64,000 nt of DNA from Limnomonas spitsbergensis (taxonomy: Eukaryota; Chlorophyta; Chlorophyceae; Chlamydomonadales): positions 1,786,001 through 1,850,000 of the forward strand of contig JAYJMM010000090.1 of the NCBI GenBank assembly GCA_037349105.1, written 5' to 3'. This document shows, in pieces, positions 27,748 to 39,395 of this stretch. The position numbers were made by a program, and so were the translations under genes. Below the pieces are notes generated by a model. The model was not told where the DNA came from and ran no database searches. It saw only the letters and a list, made by a program, of their open reading frames with translations. Numbering within the stretch: the stretch's first letter is position 1; every line of letters begins with the position of its first letter.

Positions 27748-27900
27748 CGTCAATGACGTTACACCTCCTGTAGCGTCATTAACCTCTGGGCCATGCTCAA
27801 AAAGGCTCGGCCGCATGGGCCCCCAACAGTGAGATTGGGAGAAGGGAGGTAAATTGCAGAGGGGGAAGGAAAGAAAGAAAAGAACACGAAGGTGGGCTTG
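27748..27900 (-). mobile_element. Short LINE 3' end with internal 20-bp duplication
   Basis: The terminus GTCAATGACGTTACACCTCC is followed by tgtagcgtcattaacctctg, a small inverted/duplicated insertion in the shared motif, then gccatgctcaaaaaggctcg and gccgcatgggc. Confidence 0.75.
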
Positions 27901-28006
27901 CTATATCCGGACCTGTTAGCCTCGGGCCGTGCTGTTGCTAATTGTGGCTGAAGCGCGCTGAAAAAAAACAGTGGTGCACATCATGCCACATAACTGAACG
28001 AAGTTG

Positions 28007-28065
28007 CAGCTCTGGGACCTGCTCTAAAGTCTTGGCCGCCTGAGCACCCAACCGGCCTGTCTGGA
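28007..28065 (-). mobile_element. Decayed short LINE 3' end
   Basis: It reads agctctgggacctgctctaa, agtcttggccgcctgagcac, a diverged version of the family terminus, without the leading GTCAATGACG. Confidence 0.55.
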
Positions 28066-28140
28066 GGAAAAACAAATCAAAAGGTGTGTGTGGGGGGGGG
28101 GGAGGGTGCAAACAAGGAACAAAAGGAAAAGGCCGGAAAA

Positions 28141-28300
28141 GTCAATGACGTGACACCTCTGGGCCCTGCTCAAAATGGCTCGGCCGCTCAAGAGTCTGGC
28201 CCAGAATAAAATGGACCATGTCCTCCGCACAAGCTAGGTCATTACCCTCATGTCTGCCCTGATACAGCTGGCAAAAGTCTCTAAGGCTCTGTCCATTTTC
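28141..28300 (-). mobile_element. 5'-truncated LINE copy 4
   Basis: The terminus GTCAATGACGTGACACCTCT runs into ctcggccgctc. It then continues with the tail-coding region (accatgtcctccgcacaagc, tgtctgccctgatacagctgg), matching the 26773 copy. About 160 bp remain. Confidence 0.75.
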
Positions 28301-28309
28301 TTCTTCTTC

Positions 28310-28490
28310 GTGACTCAGCTACATGTCAGTTACACTCAGTCCTCTGGTCGGAGGCCCCATTTGTGGCAAGCCTTGCTGCTTTGGTCACCAGTGGAAGGCC
28401 AGTCAAGATTCGTTTCTAAATGGGCCATTGACGGCCGCTGGGCGGCCTGTCGAGGTTGAGCTTGTAGCCGGAAAAAAAACACTTGGGAGG
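28310..28490 (-). repeat. Dispersed repeat shared with 32250-32420
   Basis: The block with ccccatttgtggcaagcctt and gacggccgctgggcggcctg recurs at 32250-32420 with roughly 75% identity. Minus-strand translations of the two stay alignable (ATSSTSTGRPAAVNGP against ATSSASADRPAATKGP), suggesting a decayed coding mobile element. Confidence 0.65.
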
Positions 28491-28529
28491 GGGGAGGGCA
28501 CATCACGACAGAAGTCAAGCACAAAACTC

Positions 28530-28600
28530 CTATGGGCCCAGCCCACAACGATTTGGCCGCAGGCGGGGTGCCCAACTGTTTGGATGGGAAAGGGACATAT
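28530..28600 (-). mobile_element. Decayed LINE 3' end
   Basis: Tatgggcccagcccacaacg, atttggccgcaggcggggtg and cccaactgtttggatgggaa follow the same order as the family terminus. The match is weak. Confidence 0.45.
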
Positions 28601-28950
28601 GGCACACAACAATTAACGATGCTGAGCACTAGAGCAGCCACAAAAAGCATTCAAGGAGTGAAAAGGAACGAGGTGGGCAGTAACGAGGCCTTCTGTCTTG
28701 CCAGCCATGCTATATGCCGAGCAGTACGTTCAACGAGGGGGCTGCGGGCTCTGGCCAATCCAATAACCTACGCAATTCCGCACCACAACCTCGTACCACA
28801 ATAATGTGCAATGCCCTGCCATCCTGGCAGTCCGCGCAAGGCGCATGCACTGGAGTCTGCATCCAGCCACCTACGCAACTCAACCTCGCGGCTCTTCCCA
28901 GCTGCAATGCACAACGCCCTGCCATCCTGCTATTAACGGCAAAACACATA

Positions 28951-28985
28951 AGTCAATGACATGACACCTATGGGCCTAGCCCTCG
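28951..28985 (-). mobile_element. Minimal LINE 3' terminus
   Basis: GTCAATGACATGACACCTAT followed by gggcctagccc. Only the last 30 bp of the family is present. Confidence 0.6.
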
Positions 28986-28989
28986 TTGG

Positions 28990-30677
28990 AAAATGGAGAC
29001 AATACAAGTAGTATAGGTAGTGTCATAGTGTGCCAATGAGAGACAAGAAAGTTAGCATACGTAGTGTGCCAATGTACCGCACTGCAATGGTATGACTGAA
29101 GCAAGTAGTTATAATCAAGAACACCGCACTCGCGGCATTCATTGCATTGTAGGCCAGGCTGACAACTTGCTGCGTACCTGTACCTGCTGCTAGTGCTAGT
29201 GCTTTGCCGCCATTGCTGGACTGACGACTCCCTTGCAGAAGACCCCAGCCTGCCCACCTTGGCCTTACCAGCTTGGTTCAAATGCATTGTGGATCATCAT
29301 CCTCCAGTGCTGAGGCCTCCAGCTTATAGGGATCCCCTCAGGGATTACACTTCTGTGTTCAATTGCAACTGAACTACACCGGTGTAAATGACCTGTCATT
29401 CCTGGTCATTCCTGGTCACTTACACACTGTAGACATCTAATGCAGTGGTCTTTTCATCTCACCATTCATCTTCTTCTTAGCTGTTGAAAAAGTGCGTTGC
29501 CTTCTAATTGTCTCTTCAGCCTGTCAGGAGGGCAAGGGGCAGGCCGCCATCGACCACACTGTCCATCATCCCAGTCACATACCATGAAGCTGCTGGCAAA
29601 AGAATGTAGCCCCATGGCCCGTCATGGAAGCAAGGGTCACGCCACTGTGTACCATGTATTGATACCAGTAGATGTGATGAGGGCCTCAGGCTGCTAATCA
29701 GCCGTAAATTAAGCCACGATGTGCAAAGCCTCTGACTGAGAGCAGAGTGTATTCATGCGCTGCAGATCGAGGACGCAAGGGCTGGGACGGGCCGCATGAC
29801 TTGCTGTCGATGGAAGTTGCTGACGTGGGCTGAGAGACGTTGCTATCTGGCATGGGCATTTATGAATACTGCTTTCGCAATGGCGTTCTGACAAGTCATG
29901 TGTTGAAAAGAAGCTGCCCTGTCGGGAAGTAATGAGGATTATCACCAGAGATTCTCTCTGATTCTCACGAAATCTCGGTGGTTCCATCCAACTTTCCTCC
30001 TCTCCACGCGCGATTATTCGAGGTTTACGCGCCACTTTCCTGTCACCTGGTACGAGGGCATGCCCCAAGGAAGACAAACAGCACCCGCACACAGACCGAG
30101 CTCTACGTTCCCGACTCGCTGCAATATATTAATTCTATTTGTTTCAACACATTAATTTGATCTGTGCTGGACCTCTCATCTGTCACTGGTAAGGAGCTTC
30201 TTGCGGGCCAGGTGCTGTGTAGCTTCACCCTCTCTATTTCGTGTCGGGACGCGCTGAAAGTTATTATTTTCACTGTATCTTCTTACTGCACAGACTCGTC
30301 GTCCTTTGTGATCTTCAGTTGAGCTTACGAGACGAGAATCACGCGTTTGGACCTCGCGGCCGCGTGCCTCCCAAGTAGTCCATTTATCAGCACCCATCGG
30401 CAATTGCCAATGGGATTGAACGACGACTCTCCTGCTGGCCGCCCAGATAGACCTCGCTGCTCTGCTGACGCTGAAATCTTCTCCCTTCTCTCCGTAAGAC
30501 CACAAATCCTCCCCTGCTGAAATCCACTCTTTGAACAACCTGGCTGCTCCTTGACACCGAAGATAACGCAATCAGCATCCCAGGCCTTCACTCTCACAAC
30601 TCTCACCGTGTACTTCGGGCTGAACTTCCTGGCTCGCCCTACGCTTGACGCCTTCCTCGTGCACCGCGCAGGTTAAA
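28990..30677. other. Region upstream of the low-complexity protein gene
   Basis: No gene or clear repeat is recognised. It should include the promoter and 5' UTR of the gene starting at 30678. A possible acceptor (gcaccgcgcag, ending at 30671) lies 6 bp before the ATG, so an upstream non-coding exon is possible. Confidence 0.35.
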
Positions 30678-33600
30678 ATGGCTGACGCCTTCTCGAGGCC
30701 TTCAGAAGCTGGCATGGACCCAACCAAGGAAGACACCGAAATAGCCCATGAACATGAGGATGCACATGTGGCCCTCGGTGCGACTGCAGAGGGACCACTG
30801 TCTGGACCTCCTTGCCCTCCTAGCTCACCCTCGAGTTGTACAGATAGTGCTCGGGACATCTCTGGTGCACCGAGGGCACCTGCCCTGGCGCTGCCCACTG
30901 CAGACCTGCCACAGCTGGCTACCCAACTGCATGGCGCCATGCTTGGCAAGGAGACAGGGACCTCGGTGTTTCTGCCAGCTGCGCCAGCGCCTCCCCCGCC
31001 TCCCCGCGTCCTAATGACCTCGCCGCCGCCGCCGCCACCGCCGCGTCCCACTCGCGCCAGCGTCAGCGGCTGCAGCTCGGCGTGCCCCGGCCCCCTCTCG
31101 CCAGCGAGCTCCTTTGCCAACCTTATGGCCGCGATGCAGCACTGTGGCCTGGGTGGGGGAGGCAGCCTCGGAGGCGGCCGAGTTGGACGCCACAGCGAGG
31201 AGGGAGGTAGCCTTGCCCGGCCGGGTGGGAGCGCCGCCTCGCTGCAAGCTAGGCAGCAGCAGCTGCAACAGCAGCAGTCCGACGCTGCCACCGCCGCCTG
31301 GCCGCCCCCGCACCAGCAGGCCTCGCAGCTTGTGTACCAGCTGGCGCAGCAGCAGCAGTCGGCGCTGCAGGCGCTCCTCATGACGCAACAGGGCTTCGGC
31401 AACGGTAGCGGCTGTGAAAACGTTCCGTTGCCCGCAGCGCCTGGTGGCATGCAGCTGCCCTCCCAAATGCTGCAGCAGCAATTCGCACCGGCGACAGGAT
31501 TCCTGGGAGACCAAGGAGGAGAGGTGGACCGGGAAACGCTGCTGAGGTACGTCGGTGCTAAGGGGGTACGATGTACACACGGGGGGGATTATGGGGTCAA
31601 GGATATGGATGTCAGGCATGTGAGTTTGAGTTTCAGCTTGGTCTATTTTAAGCTCACTTCTGCATCCTTTAAAATTGTTTGGGGAGTGCAGTGCAGTGTA
31701 TCTCTCTTCAAGTTGTACGGTGCAGTCCCTTCAGTTATCACCCTCTCCCTCGCTCTGCTCTATTCATGAGTGGATCATAGGCTCAAGAACCCCCCCGCCG
31801 CCTTTGCGAGGGCACCCCCCTGGCCTTTTATCCTAGGGTGGATGGCAGCTCTCTCTCTCTGAAGAGCCTTCCCTGCATACCAGACCTAGGGCATGCCTTG
31901 ACGAAGGGAATGACAGCTGTGACCATGTTTCAAAGTTTCTGAGCTCTGTGGCCCAATCCCCTAGCCCTGTTTCTTAAATCTCCTGAGCTCGGTGACCTCA
32001 TCCCCAGAAGAGTTTGGTGGCCTGATCCTCTTACCCTGGTTCCTATATCCCCGAGCCGGGTGACCTAATCACCTTCGGCCCTTCCCCTGTTTCCTATATC
32101 CTGCGATAAGGAGGCCAATGCCTTACGCCAGCAGGGAGGAAGCACTCTCCCAGGGGCGGGGAGTGGCTCTCACTTTTGTTTGCTTGGACCCGGGCGTTTT
32201 CCAGACATTCTAGGCCTGACCCACACGAAAACACACCACCTGTCTATTTTGTTGCCACTCAGCTACTTGTCAGCTACACCCTGGCTGCTGTACGGAGGCT
32301 CCATTTGTGGCCAGCCTTGCTGCCTTGGCCACCAGTTGTAGGCTAGTCTAGGTTTGGTCCTTGTTGGGCCTTTGGTGGCTGCTGGGCGGTCTGCCGAAGC
32401 TGAACTTGTAGCCTGAAAAAGAAACACTGCCCCCCATAGGCCCAATACCACACAATTCACCTGACCTATCCACAAGGCGTTTTTCGATTGTTTGTGCATT
32501 CTCATAGTTACCCAGTTGCCCTGAAACCCCTTTTTTCCCTTCCGTCCAACGCCTGAAACCCTCAGGTGACCCCCTTTTCTTCCTTGATCGGTACCGAAAC
32601 CCATTTTTTTTTCTGTTCAAAGACTAAACCACTCGGAGAACACCTCCTTCTCAATCCAAACCTCATTCAACCCTAACTTCCTCGCCCTCAGGGTCATCCG
32701 CATGCAGCAGCAGCTGCTTGTGTCAGCAGCGGCGACCGCTGCGACAGAAAGCCGACAGCACCAGTCCCGTCCATCAGCAGGGACACATGGTCCGCCGCCG
32801 CCACCCCCGGGCGGCCGCTTGTCCATGACGGGCCACTCGACCGGGGGCATGCAACCCCCGCCGCCTCCCCCCCCGCAGCAGCCCCCCCCGCCCCCTCCGC
32901 CCCGCTATCGGGGCACAGGTGCCATATCCCCTGCCGGGCTGGGCCAAACGGGCCAGCCTATGGCCCCATACGGGGCGCTACCACCGTGGCCCGACGCAGC
33001 GGCTGCCGGTACGACGTGCGCGGGCATTGCTGGTTTTAAGGGCGAGATTGCGATGTTGAAGCAGCAGCAGCGGGAGGCCGAGGAGGCCAGCAACGGGAGG
33101 CGCTCCTCAGCGGGCGCCCCGGGATTGCAGCCGGTCGCGCAGGCAGCCACCAAACATCTTCGCGCCCGCGTGAGCATGCCGGGTGACGCGGAAGCTGAGT
33201 GGCGTGGACACCAGGACGGTCTGGCAGCGCAGAGGCAGGCGCAGCGGAGCTTGAGCATCTGCAGCCGACAGGGTGAGCAGCCTGGCAACCTCGCTGCTGA
33301 CTACAGAGGGCACTACATAGCTGCTGGCGCTGCGTACCCGCAACCACCACCGCCACCGCCGCTGCAGCAGCAACAGCTGCAGCCACCCCCACCGCCGTTG
33401 CCGCGGCCTGCGGCGGCGGGGATGTCGCTGTGGCAGCTCTCACGCTGGTCTGATCCCGATGGGATGCAGGATGGCGATGGGGACTACCTGCTGGGCAGCA
33501 GTGGCGGCCACCTGACGTGTGCGGCGCCGCCCCCACCTCCGCCGCGTTCGAGTGCCAGCGGCAGTGCAGCCAGCGCCCTGAAGGGTATGCTGCCATTGGG

Positions 33601-33946
33601 CTGCCACGTCGGCACGCCGCAGCGCCGTGACGCGACGCCCAGCGGCTGCCGCTCCCCGCACACCTCGCTGTCCTCCCCAGGCAAGCACACCCCTATGACG
33701 ACTTCGGAGCCGGATGTCTGTGGCCACAGCCGCGACGCCTCGCTGGACATGATCGGTTTTTCCTCTGCGAGCACCGCGGCTGGTGATGCGCCGCCGGCAG
33801 AGGTTGCGCCGCTTGGTGCAGCTGGCCGCCCAGCGGCCCTGCTCGGCCTATCCGAGGCGGCAGTTAGGGTCCTTGAAGCGGAGGCGTTCGGCGACGGAAG
33901 CCCGCGCGGCGCGGTCTTTAGCAAGATCTTGGGCAGGATCATTTGA
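30678..33946 (+). CDS. Two-exon low-complexity Ala/Gln/Pro-rich protein, unrecognised
   Basis: Exon 1 is 30678-31546 and exon 2 is 32692-33946. Splicing GAG|GTACGT to CCTCAG|GGTC keeps the frame and gives RETLLRVIRMQQQLL across the junction, for a total of 707 residues. The start is ATG at 30678 (MADAFSRPSEAGMDPTKEDT). Residues about 95-130 are Pro-rich, about 190-265 Gln-rich, and exon 2 opens with Gln/Ala runs and long Pro tracts (PPPPPPPQQPPPPPPP). The C-terminus is more complex (GLSEAAVRVLEAEAFGDG, ILGRII). No domain is recognised. Composition resembles regulatory or RNA-associated scaffold proteins of green algae, but that is not evidence of function. The consistent splice phase, GC-rich codon use and the contrast with AT-richer flanks argue it is real. 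Confidence 0.65.
31547..32691 (+). other. Intron of the low-complexity protein gene
   Basis: A GT-AG intron of 1,145 bp. It contains the dispersed repeat at 32250-32420 that is shared with 28310-28490, and a run of ccctg-ttcctatatcc-ctgagc repeats at about 31965-32100. Confidence 0.6.
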
Positions 33947-36229
33947 GTAGAGAGCATGCACATGGATTCGCGTTGCCATTGAACGCGCTCTCCCCGGTTA
34001 GTTTGCAGGCCTGCCAACTGTGTCAGAAGCTCAATTAAGATTGCCTTATATTTATAACCTCTCGAGGGAGAGGATGCTGGGATTATGGGGAGGCGGAGGG
34101 AGTCCAGGTGCTGTATGGTGTAGCTAGTAGATCGTATGTTTCCCCATCTCTATATCCACAACATCCAAGGCATATGCCCATTGAATGGACGCCTCACCCT
34201 CTGCTTGCTGCGTCACGGTCGAGAGGGTTGGTTAAAGCGTGGATGTGGCCAGTGTGGGTGCAGGCGCTGTTGGAGGATTCGGCGTCACTGACGAGCCTGC
34301 TCGCTGGAGGGTTCGGTCCCCACGGGTTTGTTTGCTTTAGAGGCCGCCGCGGCTTTGTTCGTTTCACTTTCCTCAATTCCTGGTTGAAAGCGGACTGGAT
34401 AATGTGCCCGAGTTTATTCTGAACAGGGTATGGGGTCTATCCTGTGCACAATCTTAAATGTACATATGTGTGTGTTCGGCCAGAGGCGGTGGTGTGTTTA
34501 TCCAGAGGCGGTTTGGAGAAGAGCTGAGAGCCTTGGCTAGACAAAGGAGGGAGGTGGGCGCCCCTTCCCTCATTCTAGCATAGGGGCGGTATTCTTTTTA
34601 TCTTCGACAGAGACACAATGTGGAAGGGGGTCGTGAGGCTTTGGCTCGTGTTGTGCATTATGTGTGTAGCTGACAAGTAGCTGCATGAAGGGGTTTAAGC
34701 TACATAAGAAAGTTCACGTGGTGTGCAAAGAATTTTACGGGTCCGATTTTGAGAGCCGTGGGCCGGCTGCTGTTCTTGTGCGTGTGTGTTTTGCACATTA
34801 ATTATATCCACTGGCACCGATATTCGGCATTGGTGGTGGGCTGAAGATATGCTACATTTGAACACGCGTTTCATCATTTGAGAGAGCAGCACGAGCTGCT
34901 GCCTTCCTGTTATGCTCGGCCCATTGAGCATGCGGTAGAGCACTGTTGGCAGCGCAACCGCCTATGCCTGGGATAGGTTGTCGTGAGTAGGTGTAGGTAA
35001 ATTAGGGTCGGGCAAGAGGCTGAGCACAGTGTGCACACCGCAACTGCTGATTGCATATTTATGCTCACCAGTGCCGCTTGCCTTCCCGCGTGTAGATTTT
35101 CATCTCACCCCTTTGGAATAAGAATATGTGGGCGACATGAGCAGCCAGCCATATATACTGTGGGGAGCAGCACGAGTCGTAATCGAAATGACGTACAGCC
35201 GTCGCCTCCCGTTGTTGAGTTTTAGGTATACCCGTAGTAGGTCTTTGAAAATATCATAATTGATTGCAGTTGAGCTGTCTGATATCGAGCCGAGCCAGGC
35301 TCCGGAGCCGTGGCACGTGTGTGTGTGTGCGATTCCGGCTGGAGTGTTTGGTGAAACCAGTAGTATTACTGCCGGTGGACGTTTTTTCTCAACACTGGCT
35401 TGATGAATGTATGCTTCAGGGTTTAGGGGGTCGTGGCATTGCCTCTTTTGAAGCGGTGGTGGTGGGAATGAGTGGAAATTTCATTCAGCCCGGGCCTGTG
35501 CGCGACGCGCGCTGTCGTGTCCTTACTACCACACGTTGCCAGCAGATGTCAACAATATATTTGACGCCCAGAATGCGCTTTTAGGACACTGTTCAACCTT
35601 ACAAGCATTGTGTTTAGGATGACGCATATACCTGCTGGGGCCATTGCTTAATGCTAGGTCGTGCAGGGCTGGTGGGGCTGAGTCATCCCCATGTGCCTGT
35701 GTGAGAGCCAGATGCATGGACGTTTGCCTAGGAACACATCATGTTTAGGGACACGTAAACCCCCTTTGATGGGTGAACACGATAGTAGTTGCGACGACAA
35801 TTGTATGTGGTTTGTAGTGTTAATAATGTTCTCGTATGCGGTGCAAGCGTGATGCCTGGTCAAGTCTTGTAAATAGCTGCGCCATCAGAAGAATTCTCCC
35901 CATTTTCCGATACGTTTCAAGACTGTCACATAGTATGCCAAAATCTTGCTGTGGGCGTGCTATTCCTTCCATCATAACGGAATCACAATTATTTAGGGGG
36001 GAAGGGCGCATGAAGTACAAGCTGTCAATCATTGATGCCTGATTTAAACATAAACCAAGATTATTGTTCGAGATTTGGGAGCATCGAAACATTCGAAAGA
36101 CATGATTGCTTCAAACACGAGGGGGCAGTGGTCAGGTGGTATAATGCTGGTGGCATCCATACCCAGAGGTTGGGGGATCGAACGTGTGACACGATCGCCT
36201 CTTTCCCCCCGTCTACATAGGAAAGCTCC
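33947..36229 (+). other. Region after the low-complexity protein gene, probably a long 3' UTR then intergenic
   Basis: No coding or repeat feature is supported. The sequence is largely unique and AT-richer than the exons. A TGTAA motif, used as a poly(A) signal in green algae, occurs near 35866, but the transcript end cannot be fixed. Confidence 0.35.
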
Positions 36230-36235
36230 GGCTGA

Positions 36236-36605
36236 AACGACTTAGCCTCAACAAAAGCTACCTCATCTTCCACAAGTCAGAGCATCTCATCCTAGCCTAC
36301 CCGGGTTCAAAGCATAGAATTCTGTAGCACCGTCTGGGGAGCCTGCCCATCCCCGCTCCCTAACATGATCTTGCACGCTGGGGCACTGGAGGCAAGCATG
36401 TAACGAGTCCTCCACATGCTCGCCGTCTACCCATGCCCAACATCGCTAGCAACAGCGTGTGTCAAGTGTCACGCTGTTTACCGCTGTGCCTTCCTCTCGT
36501 GCGACTTCTGTCTGCGGCCGCCGACCGCACCTGTCGTAGGCTGAAACTAGGCGCGGTAGGCAGCCGCAGACCTATGCTCCATGGCTGGGTCTCTGGGATC
36601 CCCTA
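36236..36605 (-). mobile_element. LINE coding-tail fragment (copy 5)
   Basis: It matches the 26773-27660 copy in order: ctcaacaaaagctacctcat, gatcttgcacgctggggcac, tccacatgctcgccgtctac, cctgtcgtaggctgaaacta and ggcgcggtaggcagccgcag. It lacks the usual 3' terminus, so it is truncated at both ends or rearranged. Confidence 0.75.
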
Positions 36606-36814
36606 GGCCAGGTCCAGGAGTCAGTGTAACGTCAGCGACAGACAACGCTGCTAAGCGCCCCCCCCTCAGGAAGAGGGAAGGAGGGCTCTTGTTGAGGTGT
36701 ACTCTCTTAAGGGGCTAGGGATACGGGTTGCCTGTCCTTTTTCAGGGGGGGAGTTAGATACTCTCCTTTATTGTCTCTCGTGTCTTCTCTCTCGAGCTTC
36801 ATAGCAGACCTGTC

Positions 36815-36865
36815 TGCTGACGCGGCTAAGCTATCTATTGAGCAGGGCCCAGAGGTGTAACGTTA
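36815..36865 (+). mobile_element. Short LINE 3' end, plus orientation
   Basis: Gacgcggctaagctatctat, then tgagcagggcccagaggtgt and aacgtta; a diverged terminal copy. Confidence 0.65.
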
Positions 36866-37730
36866 CCAACCCCCCAGAAAGAGGGAAGGAGGTCCCCGAT
36901 GCACACTCGACCTAGCCCTTGTCAGGAATCTCAGGAGCAGTGTTTCCTTTAGTGGTTTCTAGTTAGGAGTCGTAACCTAAGTGGTAACGACACAATTTAT
37001 TTGGCCGTTTATTCGCACGGTAACGAAAAACGTGGAAAATAATTGGGATGTGGAAAGAGGCTCCCCGAGGAACACTGGACCTAGCCGCCGTCAGGCCATG
37101 CTTCCATTCTCTCTCCCCTCCCTCGGCCCCAAGATGCGAGACACTGTCCAGCATTTGTTCTCCAGTTTTCGTTGTTGAGAACCCCCTTGCCCCAAACTTT
37201 GCCCCCCCCCCTTATCTATCTCCCCCCAGGCTAAAAACATTTTTAGACCACATTTGACATACTCGCATAAAGCTCTACAACTCTGGGATTATGGGGGAAT
37301 TCTCTTTCTGCCCCCCCTGCGCCTTGAAGCATGACAATCCAAAGGGGCAAAAACACTAAAGCGCTCCTGAATCCACGTCAACACTCCTTCAACATATCAC
37401 ACTATTAAAACATTTGCTTACTTTCCCTCCTCTCTCCCTCTGCTGCAATGCAGGGAGGTCTTGATGGGCTTCTAAATCACAGTAACACATTGCCTACATC
37501 CATTTCCACTCTACACCCTCAGTCTCAACCGCCCTAGTTTAGGGTTAGATGACAAAGAGCTAGAGAAAACGTGGCAACACGGCAAGGCGTGTGCTGCAGT
37601 AGGTCCCTTCTAAACCCCATCACCTACACCCATTCCCAGTTTACAACCTCAGCCCCTATCGCCCCAACACAGGTGACAAAGAACTAGGGAAAGGCTGTAG
37701 GCTGTGATGTAGCTGAGCTGTAGCTGTGGC
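36866..37730. other. No feature recognised
   Basis: Two related stretches contain aacac-gacctagcc and agagggaaggagg (36890-36920, 37060-37100). Otherwise nothing is recognised. Confidence 0.3.
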
Positions 37731-37734
37731 AAGC

Positions 37735-38345
37735 TAAAACGAGCAGACTTCCCATTCCCCTCCTTCAGATCCAGATGATTCTGCTCTTGACCTTGATGTA
37801 GCCAAAGTGTCGCTAACGCAAGTATAATCAGTATTCACACTTCCTCCTTGGGCTCCAGATGATTTTGCTTCGGCCTTCATCTTGGCCGTGATGCATCCGA
37901 ACTGTCGCCAAGGCAAGCATTACCAGTATTCAAACACCCCTCCTTCATCTCCGAATCATTCTGCTCGTGGTCGTGATCTTGGCCGTTTAGCTGAACTACC
38001 AATCAATCAAGCATCAACAGTGTAAAACTGTGAGCACTCCCCTCCAGATCACGCTGTTGTCGACCATGATGTAGCTAAACTGTCGCTAATGCAAGCACGC
38101 GCAGTAGTCACACTCCCATCAAATCAGGCGGCTGTTAACCGTGACGTAGCTAAACCCGTGACGTAGCTAAACCCGTGACGTAGCTAAACCCGTGACGTAG
38201 CTAAACCCGTGTCGTCGCAAAAGCCGTGCTGTGGCAAAAACCGTGACGTAGCTCATCTCTGAGCCAATCTGTCGCTTAGGCAAGCATTCACAGTATTCAC
38301 ACTCCCCTCCTTCAGCTCCAGATCAGGCTGCTCTTGATAGGCTCG
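37735..38345 (+). repeat. Degenerate tandem array with gatgtagctaaactgtcgct-aagc units
   Basis: Loose units of about 90-130 bp repeat 'cactcccctccttcagctcc-agat...cgtgatgtagctaaactgtcgc...aagcat...cagtattcac'. A tighter sub-array of about four ccgtgacgtagctaaac units lies at 38136-38215. Function is unknown; it lies beyond the last identified exon of the carrier gene. Confidence 0.7.
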
Positions 38346-39054
38346 TAGATTGCCCAGGCCAACGCCGTTCCTACGCAAGCCATTCAGAAACAAGGCTATT
38401 GAAATAGACAACCACAAACCAGGCATTTCAATTTCAATTTCAATTTCAAAACCTTTAAACAGGAAATTCAAATTCTGAAACTCTTAGCCAGGCAAATCAA
38501 ATTCCAAGTCCTGTACCAGAGCTCGTGAAGCGTTTAAGCTGGCACACTGCCAGGGATTTCAAATTCAAGTTCAAATCTCAAGCTGGCACTTGACAGCCCT
38601 TCCAGTCCAGTCCAGTGTATTTCTCTGATCCGAGGGTAAAGTGTACATTTCCTTTGCCTTCCCTCATAATTAACGTTGTTTGGGGTTGAGGGATCCATGA
38701 ATATACTATTTATCGGTTGTCGACGCCAGTTTTCAGTCAGAAATCAAGAGTTTTGATAATTTGGCCTGGGAGCATCATTAAAATATATCATTTTCTCATA
38801 CCCAAGGGAAGGCAATATCAAATCTACGGTAGGTATAAAGGGTTTAGGGGATAAGGGCTCTAAGCAGTGCTGTGCCAAATACGGTCCTATGGGTGGCTGA
38901 ATTACTTAGCCCAGTTTCAGTCACCGTAATTTCAAGGCAAATTTCACCGGTAAGGGACCGTAAACACCAAGACAATTTCTGAATTACGGCAAATTGCACA
39001 AATGCACAGCACTGAGTGCAACGTAGCCTTTACTGACCTACAGCAAAGGCCCAA

Positions 39055-39140
39055 GCAGTGGGGCCTGACGCACCAGCCCCTGCATCCATAGGCCTTGATG
39101 TAGCTGAATTGTTGCCAATTGCAGCTGAATTGTAGCTGAC
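39055..39140 (+). repeat. Single copy of the 90-bp unit found inside the DNA transposon
   Basis: Aagcagtggggcctgacgca, ccagcccctgcatccatagg, ccttgatgtagctgaattg resemble the units at 22080-22450. Confidence 0.5.
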
Positions 39141-39212
39141 TCATGCTCACTATGGTCCCTGTACCTCCTACTGGCCCGGTCTGGCCTGGCCCTGACAATA
39201 AAGCATACAGCT

Positions 39213-39395
39213 GTCAATGACGTTACACTTCTGGGCCCTACTCTCCAGGCCCTTCTCCTTTCTTCCTTTTAGGTTTCCAACGAGACAGACGGACGCCGAT
39301 GCGGCCGAGGCCTTGTTTCAGCGGGGCCCAGAGGTGTGACGCCATGGACCTCTGGCCCTGCTAAAAAGACTTGGCCGCGTGGGCTTCCAACAATT
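39213..39395. mobile_element. Three abutting LINE 3' ends in alternating orientation
   Basis: GTCAATGACGTTACACTTCT (minus-oriented) lies at 39213. A plus-oriented terminus (gccgatgcggccgaggcctt, ggggcccagaggtgtgacg) spans about 39272-39343. A minus-oriented gccatggacctctggccctg with cttggccgcgtgggcttcca spans 39343-39392. This suggests nested or inverted insertion at one spot. Confidence 0.7.

Noticed and set aside
30572..31450. 292-codon minus-strand frame opposite the low-complexity gene
   Set aside because: It is an antisense shadow of a GC-rich, repeat-biased exon. It is Cys/Ser-rich because it reads Gln/Ala codons in reverse.
33036..34017. Minus-strand frames of 177-186 codons opposite exon 2
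   Set aside because: Shadow frames in GC-rich coding sequence with no domain similarity.
36120..36200. tRNA or tRNA-derived SINE (ggttgggggatcgaac resembles a B box in reverse)
   Set aside because: No acceptor stem, anticodon arm or A box at the correct distance could be paired on either strand.
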